The translations under genes were made by a program, and so were the position numbers. A stretch of 64,000 nucleotides of DNA from NCBI RefSeq assembly GCF_001659605.2, contig NC_035167.2, positions 6,077,734-6,141,733 of the forward strand, in the 5' to 3' direction. Positions 35,578-44,715 of this stretch are shown piece by piece. The stretch comes from Manihot esculenta (Eukaryota > Streptophyta > Magnoliopsida > Malpighiales > Euphorbiaceae). Each line of letters opens with the position of its first letter. Position 1 is the first letter of the stretch. The notes beneath the pieces are model-generated. The model saw only the letters and a program-made list of their open reading frames with translations, was not told the DNA's origin and searched no databases.

Positions 35578-38500
35578 TTAAAACAGATATGGGTACTGTT
35601 GGAGCATAGACTCCCGTGTCTCCCAGGTGCACTCTTCTAGATTATGGTGGTTCCATAGGACTTTCACCATTGGTATCTCCTTGTTTCTCAGCTTTCTGAT
35701 CTGGGTGTCTAAGATCCGCACTGGCTGCTCTACATAGGTGAGATCACTTAAGATTTCCACCTCAGGTTCACTAAGAACCTTCTCTGGATCTGACACAAAC
35801 TTCCTCAACATGGAAACATGGAATACCGGGTGAATTCTTTCCATAGAGGTAGGTAAATCCAGCTTATACGACACATTTCCGATCCTTTGCAAAATCTCAA
35901 AGGGACCAATGTACCGTGGGGCCAGTTTACCCTTCTTGCCAAAGCGAACCACTCCCTTCATTGGAGACACCTTTAACAATACCATATCCCCCTCCTGGAA
36001 CTCTATCTGTTTCCTACGGATTTCTGCATAGCTTTTCTGTCTGCTAACAGCTGTCTTGATCCTCTCTCTGATGATAGGCACTAACTTGCTGGTAATCTCA
36101 ACTAGCTCTGGCCCTGCAAGAGCCTTCTCTCCAACCTCTTCCCAGCAAACAGGTGTTCGGCACTTCCTCCCATACAAAGCTTCATAAGGGGCCATCCCTA
36201 TGCTAGCATGATGGCTGTTGTTGTAGGCAAACTCCACCAGAGGTAGATGCTGCCTCCAAGAACCGCCAAAGTCTAACACACACATTCTCAACATATCTTC
36301 TATGGTTTGGATGGTCCTCTCTGACTGACCGTCTGTCTGTGGATGGAAAGCAGTGCTGAAATCCAATCTTGTGCCCAATTCATTCTGCAGACTCCGTCAA
36401 AACCTGGAGGTGAACTGAGGTCCTCTATCTGATACTATCGACACTGGAACTCCATGCAGCCTCACTATCTCGTCTACATACACCTGTGCCAACTTGTCCA
36501 CAGAATAGTTACTCCTGATTGGAATGAAGTGGGCAGATTTGGTGAGTCTATCCACAATCATCCATATGGAGTCTAGTCTGTTAGACGTCGCCGGTAACCC
36601 CACTACAAAATCCATAGCTATGTTCTCCCATTTCCACTCTGGAATCGGCAATGGGTTAAGCATTCCAGCCGGCTTATGGTGCTCTAGTTTCACCCTTTGA
36701 CATGTCTCGCAGGCTGACACGAACTGTGCCACTTCTTTCTTCATTGCTGGCCACCAATATACTCTTCTCAGGTCTTGATACATCTTGGTGGCTCCAGGGT
36801 GAACGCTATATCTTGCATTATGAGCTTCCCTCATAATGTCTTCCTTTACACTGGCGTCATCTGGTACACATAATCTCTTACCGTGACGAAGAATTCCCTC
36901 ACTGTCAAATCTGAACTCTGCACTATTGCCAGACTGAACAGTCCTGGCAATCTTCACTAATTCAGGGTCTTCGTGCTGTTTCAGAGCCACTTGCTCTAGA
37001 AACACTGGTGTAACTCTCATCTGTGCAAGCAAAGCACCTGTACCAGACAACTACAACTGCAGTCCTTCATCCATGAGTCTATAAAAGTCCTTCACCACCG
37101 GTCTTCTCTCTACTGCAATGTGGGATAAACTGCCAAGTGATTTCCGGCTTAAGGCATCAGCTACAACATTAGCCTTACCCGGATGATACTGGATCTTACA
37201 ATCGTAATCACTGAGCAATTCTACCCACCGTCTCTGCCTCAAGTTTAACTCTCTTTGACTCAAGATGTGCTGCAGGCTTTTATGATCCGTATAGATCTCA
37301 CACTTTACCCCATAGAGGTAATGCCTCCACATCTTAAGTGCAAAGATAACAGCTGCCATCTCAAGATCGTGTGTCGGGTAGTTTACTCGTGCTTCTTCAA
37401 CTGTCTAGAAGCATAAGCTATCACTTTGTCATTCTGCATTAACACACAACCTAATCCCACTCGGGATGCATCACAGAACACGGTGAAGTCTTCATCATTA
37501 ATCGGCAGAGCTAACACCGGTGCTGAAGTCAACCGTCTCTTCAACTCTTCAAAACTCTCATCACAATCCTCTGACCATACGAACTTCTGATTCTTCCTGG
37601 TCAGTCTGGTCATAGGAGCAGCTATCTTCGAAAAGTCCTAAACGAACCTCCGATAGTAGCCTGCCAAACCCAGAAAACTCTTGATCTATAAAGACGATCA
37701 CAAAACGATCCAAGTACTCCCTGAAAACCCTATTCATGAGATCCATGAATGCTGCAGGGGCATTAGTCAACCCGAACGGCATCACTAGGAACTCATAATG
37801 CCCATATCTGGTTCGAAAAGCAGTCTTGGAGACATCTCCTTCCCTGATCTTCAACTGGTGGTATCCGGATCTCAGATCTATCTTAGAAAAACAACTTGCT
37901 CCTGACAGTTGGTCGAATAGATCATCGATCCTGGGTAAAGGATACTTGTTTTTTATAGTAACTTTGTTCAACTGTCTGTAGTCGACACAAAGTCTAAGAG
38001 GTCCATCCTTCTTTCTGACAAATAAAACTGGAGCACCCCAGGGTGAGGTACTCGGGCGGATGAAACCCTTAGCTACCAAATCCTGTAACTGCTCTTTCAA
38101 CTCTCTCAACTCTGCTGGTGCCATCCTGTAGGGAGGGATAGAGATCGGTCTGGCACTGGGCATCAACTCTATCTCGAACTCTATTTCCCTATCAGGTGGT
38201 AGTCCTGGAAGCTCTTCAGGAAACACATCTGGGAAGTCTCTAACAACTGGTACTGAGGATGGTTCCCTAACCTGACTGTCTAGCTCTCTCACATAAGCTA
38301 GGAACCCCTGACAACCTTTTCGCAACATCCTACGAGCCTGGAGGGCTGATATTAAACCCCTAGGTGTCCCTCTCCTGTCTCCTCTGAAGACACACTCTGA
38401 CCCATCCTGGTCTCTGAGACTCACTACCTTGTCCCTACAGTGCAAGGTAGCACTATAGGTAGATAACCAATCCATCCCTAGAATGACATCAAAATCTGTC

Positions 38501-40302
38501 AACTCTAGAACCACAAGGTCAGCTGGAAGGCATCTATCCTCTATAAACATTGGACTGAACTGACAGACTGACTCTGCCAATGATGGGTCACATCTAGGTC
38601 CACTGACCCAAAGAGGACACTCTAACTCGGAGACTATCAACCCCAATCTCTCTGCTGCTCTATAAGAAATGAAAGAGTGAGAAGCACCGGGGTCCATCAA
38701 AGCATACACCTCTGAACACCCAATGATGAGATTACCTGACACCACTGTGTTCGAAGTGTCTGCCTCCTGTTGAGTCATGGTGAAAATCCGTGCTGGGGCT
38801 GACGGACCTGCACCTCGGGAACCCATCCCTGATGAAGAGGCTGCCCCTCTTCCTCTACCTCTGCCACTGCTTGGTGGACGGACTGAAGCTGCTGACTGAA
38901 CGACACTACTTGAGGTCATCTGCTGGGATGGTGTAACCAAAGTCGCCTGAGGACATTCCCGTGCAAAATGTCCCTCCTGCCCATATCTATAGCAGGCTGT
39001 TGATCCCAGCAACCAAGCTCCGCTATGTGGTCTCCCACACCTATTGCACACTGGAATATCTGTGCCAGAACTGGAGCCGCTCCTCATTCCCAGACCCGTT
39101 TTAATTCGGTTCCAGAACTTGCCTCTCTTTCCTCTGAGTTTGTCCCATCTCTTCTTACTCGCACTTGCTGTACTCTGTGAGGAGGAACCTGGTTTAGCAC
39201 CAGAAGACTGTGCCTTTGGTTGATTGACTACTCCTTGACTTATGGCACTGGCCTCCATCTTTCTAGCAGCATCCACAATGGAGTGGAAACTCTCCTTCTC
39301 CGCGTGGAGAATCAAAGAGAAATACCGGGGATGAAGCCTTGTGGCATATCTGTTTGCCTTCTTCTGATCTGTATCATACGCTTGACCCACGTATGGTAAC
39401 AATTCCAGGAACTTATCTGTATATTCATCTACACTCATCTCCTCCGTCTGTCTCAACTGCTCAAACTCCACAACCTTTAGCTCCCTAGAACTGTCAAGGA
39501 AAGCCCACCCAGCAAATTCGTTGGCGAACTCTTCCCATGTCATACTGTCAGTTCTGGGGTCCACATAGTTCTTGAACCATTCTCTGGCTTTCTTGCACTT
39601 TAATGTGAACCCTGCCATCTCAATGGCCCTGCTATCATCTGCTCCCAACTCACTTGTTATCATTCTGACTGCACTGAGATACTCAAAGGGATCATCTCCC
39701 GTATTGAATTTAGGAGCATCCAACTTTAAGTACTCAGTCATCTTCACCTTAGTTCCCCCTGAAGAACTGGGTTGTGCTTCAACAACAGGGGCTACTGGTT
39801 CAGGTGGTGGTGGTGGAGGTACTGTTTCTTTGGATTCAGGCGATGCTGAACTTGGCTGAAAAGGTGGGGGTGGATACATGTGATATGGTGGATAAAAGGA
39901 AGGATAGGGCATATATGGCATATAGGGTGGATATGGGGCAAAGCTGGAGTAATCCGACGTGCCTCCCATCAGATCCCCTGGGCCCTGAGGAAAGGGTGGA
40001 TAGCCAAACCCTGAGGCATGTGCGCCTCCCTGGGACTCCCCCATACCTTCTTCTAACCTTCCTATACCCATACTGACCTCTCTCCTCTGATCCTCCTCCG
40101 TAGAAACTCTCTCTTCGTCTGATCTTCCCCCTCTGCCTATTCCTCTTCTACTCTCGTCAGAAGACCTTCTAGGGTCTCTTGACGTTCCCTCCCTGCTTGA
40201 TCTATGAGATCTTGCGCTTGGCAAGGCAGGTGGACGAGCAGCTGTACCCTCACTTACAGGTAGGACTCCAGTCAATCTCGCGGATCGACGAGTTCCTCGC
40301 AT
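35578..40302 (-). pseudogene. gag-pol polyprotein of the Tekay-like element, broken
   Basis: Starts at ATG 40302 ([12 protein letters not shown]). In order: a Pro-rich N-terminus; a gag domain ([35 protein letters not shown]); a CCHC knuckle at about 38990, where the second Cys is Tyr ([15 protein letters not shown]); a protease with [10 protein letters not shown] near 38690; RT with ALYGRKC-independent motifs [35 protein letters not shown] and [13 protein letters not shown]. The RT stops at FID (37684-37686): the second catalytic Asp, the thumb and about 100 codons are deleted, and the frame shifts. RNase H follows (37051-37613) with a further 1-bp deletion near 37386. A TAG stands for CAG at about 37048. 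Integrase has the H2C2 zinc region (ETCQRVK), DFVVGLP and SDRGPQFTSRF, then a TGA in place of TGG near 36395. The chromodomain-like tail ends WETRESMLQQYPYLF at 35578. Confidence 0.93.
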
Positions 40303-40529
40303 CTTACCTCTCTCTGAAAAACAACACAGCATAGAGCACATAAGCAACACATATCAGCATACATCACATATAAACTAATGCACATGTATGAATCATGGCA
40401 TTGCACATCAGCATATAGCGACAGGACTGACATCCTATCCTAGTGGACATGTTTCCCTATGGTGCCTGACCTGCTAAAACCTCTATAGGCCCAACTCTGT
40501 CTCTATAGGTCCGACCATGTGAACCTAAT

Positions 40530-40541
40530 GCTCTGATACCA
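40530..40541 (-). other. Primer-binding site, initiator tRNA-Met type
   Basis: The minus strand reads TGGTATCAGAGC, complementary to the 3' end of plant initiator tRNA-Met, three bases after the 5' LTR end. Confidence 0.93.
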
Positions 40542-40544
40542 ATC

Positions 40545-42686
40545 TGTAACAGCCCGGAAACTGAACTGCCACCGGCACTAGGATCCAGATCGACTTAAGG
40601 TCGCCGGGACCCGTAGTAAGCCTGCTATCTTGACTGTGAACCTGTGACATCCCATACATGATCATATATTTTCTGTAAAAACATAAAACTATTCTTCATT
40701 CCAAGGCTTAACCTGTGCATGCACTATCTCTGTTCTCTACCAATCCCTACTAGAGCTCCTCATTGCTCTAGGCGGATAAAACTCATAATGTTAAGCCTGG
40801 TTTTCTCATAAACATACAACAATAGATAAACATAAACTGATCATGTGAAAACACAAAAAGGGATTACATCTCTTGTAATCAAGCACCATTCTATACACTG
40901 TACACATACATTATCTCTTTACATTTACAGTTACATGTCCACACTAACTAACTATTACAAACTATATACTCTTCCTGTACCCTGCTGACTTCCCTCTGAA
41001 TTCTAAACCTGCACAACTGGAGTTAGGGGAGAGGGATGAGCTACTATAGCCCAGTGAGTATAACAGTAATAAAGAACAGGTGATAAAACATGCTCTCATG
41101 CAATGTATCACATCACAAGTAATCACATCTCAGCATGGACGGATCAACACTCCCTCTATACCATATGCCTGGTCCCCGTAGGGCTGTTCCAGGTCTTTGT
41201 TGCCTGGTCCCCGTAGGGCTGTTCCAGGTCTTTCTGCCTGGTCCCCGTAGGGCTGTTCCAGGTCTTTCCTCTGAGGGCTATTGAATCCTTACTCTGTCCA
41301 TACAGTCATAGAATCAAGGATAAATGCAATGCATCATATTCGTGTACACTAATGCACTCACCCTATAGCATATTCATGATGCATGAAGTATGATAAAATA
41401 CTCGTTTCTCAGATTAAAATACGAAATTCAGTTCCACTCACCTCGGGTTGACTCTGAACTGACTCTGCAGGTTCTGAAACTGGACTCACTGCTGACCTCC
41501 CTGATTCCTCTGGTCCGTACCTACACAGGTGGACTCAAATGAGGGACCAAACTCACTCACGAACATTTCTAAGAAACTCCCCAAAACCCGTCTAAACCAT
41601 CCTAGAACATTCACAGAAAACATGCAAAAGAAGGCTGGACAGGGCACTTTCGGCGGCAGGTTCGGCGGCCGAAACCCCTCTCCAGAGACGAAACTCATGC
41701 ATGTTCGGCGGCACCTTCGGCGGCCGAAGGTCTCGTCCAGAGACGAAACTCACATACTTTCGGCGGCCGAACTCCTTCTTTCGGCGGCTGAAAGTCCCTT
41801 TCTAAACCGAAAGCTTAGCTTTCGGGGGCAAGCTTTGGCAGCCGAAACTGCCTCCAAGCATGTTCGGCGACCGAACCTTCTTTCGGCGGCCGAACCTGGT
41901 TTTGTCCAGGGGACAGAACCTTGCTCTGTTTCATGCAAACTTTGCCCAAAAACCTACAACATGCATATCAACTACTCCCAACTAGCACATACACATATAT
42001 ATGCACAAAGGGGTCTCAAACTATCCTAAACCCCAAACAAACATAGCACATAACACTTAACCATGAAAGATCACCAAAAACCTCACCTACACCTAAACAT
42101 GCATACTACCCATACAAACTTCATAAAACCTTCACAAATCAACAAAGAAGGTTCAGGATCTGTACTTACCTCTTCTAAACAAGAGATTACACGATCCTAA
42201 CGTGGAGATAGAGAGAAATCCGTTCTCAAACTCTCCAAGCTTCAAACTTTGTTCTTTTTGCTTAAAGCCTTCAAAAATCATCAAAACTCTTAAAACCTTG
42301 GAAAAATTTGAAGGAAATCATAAAAACCATAAAAGTCAACGTGAGAGAGGCTGGAACTCACCTCTGGCTGCAAGTGGAGGAGAAATAGCCTCCTTCCACC
42401 GACCCTTGGCCCTTTTATAGGTGGCTGGCCAGACCACCTTCGGCAGCCGAACGTGAATCCGAAACCATGCAATGTTCGGCGGCCGAAAGTGACCTTCGGC
42501 GGCCGAACCTTTGCATTTCTCCCTTGTTGCTTTTCTTTCCAAACTCACTTCCTTTCACACTTGAACACATTCAAAACTCTTCAAACATACATGAAAACAT
42601 ATGTCTTACCCTTCTCGAGGGTTCCGACACTCGAGATTCCAACGAACTACAGGAATTCCGAGGCCGGACTCGAGCCGGATATTACA
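40545..42686 (-). repeat. 5' LTR of the Tekay-like element
   Basis: 2142 bp, the near-identical partner of 33322-35498. Differences seen by eye are mostly C/T and G/A; two of the palindromes have lost a CpG here (TTCGGCGGCTGAA at about 41780, TTCGGCGACCGAA at about 41863). It carries three 35-bp units (41167-41269). Confidence 0.97.
41167..41269 (-). repeat. Three tandem 35-bp units in the 5' LTR
   Basis: Starts at 41167, 41202 and 41236; same unit as in the 3' LTR, one copy fewer. Confidence 0.95.
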
Positions 42687-43179
42687 CAACAGCTCGGTCT
42701 GTCTCTTCGTCATTGTCCCATAGATCTTGAAGCTCTTCATCTCTTCTTAATATGTATGCGTCCACTGAGTTGACCGCTTGATCCACTTGCTGTTGGAGAA
42801 TTTTCCCAGAAATTTCCAACCTCCTCACCATCTCTTCAAGTTCCATATTGGAGTTTTGAGGTGTTGCTTGGGCTTGATAGTTTTGGTAGTAGTCAGCCCT
42901 TGCATAGCCATAATTCGGATTGTCCCCCCAACATAGATTGTATTGCAGATCTCTTTGGTAGTCATGGTAGTGGTCTGTCCTTGTATAGCCATAGCTCAGA
43001 TTGTCTCCCCAACCTGTATTGTATGTGTCAAGGTAGGGATTATGTCTTGGCTGTCCATAGAATCCTTCAAATGCATGTGCTTGTTGAAGTTGTTGGGCTT
43101 GACCTATACCATAATTTCTCACCATAGAGGTTAGTTCAGAAATTTGAGAAGAGAGAAAAGACATACTTACCGTAGCCAT
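42687..43179 (-). pseudogene. N-terminal part of the Athila-like gag-like ORF
   Basis: Begins at 43179 (MATVSMSFLSSQISELTSMV), about 100 bp after the primer-binding site, much closer than in full Athila elements whose gag begins with a long capsid region. It is rich in Gln, Tyr and Asn, with two similar blocks (WGDNLSYGYTRTDHYHDYQR and WGDNPNYGYARADYYQNYQA) and a coiled-coil-like end (ELEEMVRRLEISGKILQQQV). The Tekay-like element interrupts it at 42686; the frame on both sides of the insertion is compatible, so it was open before that insertion. It lacks capsid and nucleocapsid signatures. Confidence 0.75.
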
Positions 43180-43213
43180 GCTTGTAAGGTCTTGGCAGTG
43201 CGTTCAATTTCTG

Positions 43214-43241
43214 GATCGTAAAGAAGAGCTTCTTTACGATC
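43214..43241 (-). repeat. 28-bp near-perfect palindrome in the leader of the Athila-like element
   Basis: Arms GATCGTAAAGAAG and CTTCTTTACGATC match over 13 bp around a central AG. It lies between the primer-binding site (43281-43299) and the ORF start (43179), where retroelement RNAs often hold dimerisation or packaging structures. Its role here is unknown. Confidence 0.85.
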
Positions 43242-43280
43242 AGTCTTGGTCATAAAAGGAAAATACGTTAGTTAGATCAA

Positions 43281-43299
43281 ATCCCCGGCAACGGTGCCA
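43281..43299 (-). other. Primer-binding site, tRNA-Asp type
   Basis: The minus strand reads TGGCACCGTTGCCGGGGAT, which pairs with the 3' end of plant tRNA-Asp (GTC) with one mismatch (A for G at the fifth base). This site is typical of Athila-type elements. It follows the 5' LTR after a few A residues. Confidence 0.88.
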
Positions 43300-43304
43300 A
43301 TTTT

Positions 43305-44710
43305 TTATAGCGGTTGTCGAAGCCGTAAAAAATAAACCTATTAATCAAACAACAAATAAATTTGCAGATAGTGGCAATAGGGTCGAACCACAGGGAATTG
43401 ACACTAAAGATCTTCCTAATAATGACCAAGATAAGTAAATAACAAATAATTAAAAGAGGAGGGTTTGATTTGATAATAAACAGCAAAAGAAAGCGATAAT
43501 TTAAATAGATGAGAATTTCAATGGGAAAAGGATTCTAGTTGAAGTATGAGTCTATTTCAATTTGTTCAGAATTGATCATTGACTATTTAGGACTCCTATT
43601 TTATTTCAATAAATTGGTTTTGGTTATGGAAGACGCTTCTCACAACCAAATTCCTCCTTAGTTCTAGTTTGATTAGGAAACGTTCGCTAATCAAACACTA
43701 ATCAACAAGTTGCCAAGGAACGTCCTTAGGGCATTATAGTATCGAACAACTGTTGACTGCATTAAGACTTAGAGAAACCCAATTCTATCCTTGCCAACCG
43801 CGTGGTCAAGTTTAGATTATGCAACTTGATTAAATGTGTATTTGAACAACCTAAGCAATTATGGACCTAAATCATTCAAACAATATCACTTAAGCAATTT
43901 AAAAGCAATGGGCCCTTATTGATTCTAAAAGCTAAGTAATAATTATGGATAGATCAAATTGCATAAATATTGAAAGCAAATAAGAGTTTAACAATGGAGT
44001 TTTAAATCTCCCAATTCATCACAAACTGAATTTCCTCAAGTTCAACTAGAAAAGAAAGGAAATTAGCCACTCATGGTGGACTAAATAAACAAAAGATGAA
44101 AAGAAAGGAAAAACAGAAGCTGCAGAGTTTCTGGCGAGGGGAGAAGATGCTGAGTAGCTGTTCAGAAGTTGCCCTTTTATAGCTAAAGAATTCCATCCTT
44201 CTAGGGTTTTGAAATCCCTTTTTAATTTGGTTTGTGATTCCTCTTTTGATGTTGAATTTAATTGCAACTGGAATTCCTTAGGTGAGAAACTCTTTCGTGG
44301 CTCTTGGAATTGTGTTGGTAGTGATTGAGTTGGATTTGGACTTCTGAAAATTTAAAATTTGATTCCTTGCTGTTTTCCCGCCTCTGCTGTCAATTTCTGC
44401 TGTCAAGGTGATTTGGGCAGTTTCTGCGAGTGATTTGGGCAAATCACTTGCCCAATCTGCCCCAATCGCTCTCTGGGATTCAGTCCAGTTTCTGTCTCTG
44501 TCTCTGCGAGTGATTTGGCCAGTTTCTGCTAGTGATTTGGGCAAATCACTTTGACCCAATCACTTTTCCAGCTTTTTCTTCACTTTTTCTCCAACTTTTC
44601 AATTTCTTCCTTTTCTGTAAAAACATAACAAAAACACAAATTAAGCTAGAAAAATATGTAAATAAATAGTAATAAATATAATAAAAATGTGGCTAAATTA
44701 TGCTTGATCA
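43305..44710 (-). repeat. 5' LTR of the Athila-like element
   Basis: 1406 bp, about 98 percent like the 3' LTR by eye. On the minus strand it starts TGATCAAGCATAATTTAGCC. The last bases read TATAA rather than TATCA. The palindrome occurs at 44430-44447 and 44532-44549. Confidence 0.93.
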
Positions 44711-44715
44711 GTGAT

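Larger units (their letters stand above)
33322..42686 (-). mobile_element. Young Tekay-like Ty3/gypsy retrotransposon, coding region disabled
   Basis: A 9365-bp element with LTRs of 2177 and 2142 bp and a perfect 5-bp target duplication CAACA (33317-33321 and 42687-42691). Minus orientation: the primer-binding site TGGTATCAGAGC (initiator tRNA-Met) is at 40530-40541 next to the right LTR and a polypurine tract (AGGGGGGGAGAA) at 35499-35512 next to the left LTR. The order gag, protease, RT, RNase H, integrase and a C-terminal chromodomain-like tail, with long LTRs and a Met primer site, fits the Tekay/Del group of chromoviruses. The LTRs differ at about 16 positions plus one 35-bp unit (about 0.75 percent). 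The pol is dead. It sits inside the Athila-like element. Confidence 0.96.
29537..44710 (-). mobile_element. Athila/Tat-like non-autonomous LTR retrotransposon
   Basis: LTRs of 1407 and 1406 bp (29537-30943 and 43305-44710) and a perfect 5-bp target duplication GTGAT (29532-29536 and 44711-44715) define it. Minus orientation is set by the primer-binding site at 43281-43299. Without the nested Tekay-like element (33322-42686 and one 5-bp duplication) it is about 5.8 kb long. Its interior has one gag-like reading frame, the LRSGKELQ motif and the PLPSHLKYAYL start of the Athila pol region, but no reverse transcriptase, RNase H or integrase. The 3' part carries GAGGACAATGTTT (near 31855) and GAGGACAAGCAAAAAG (near 30971) signatures usual before the Athila/Tat polypurine tract. 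It must have moved with proteins supplied by a relative. The LTRs differ by about 2 percent by eye. Confidence 0.93.
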
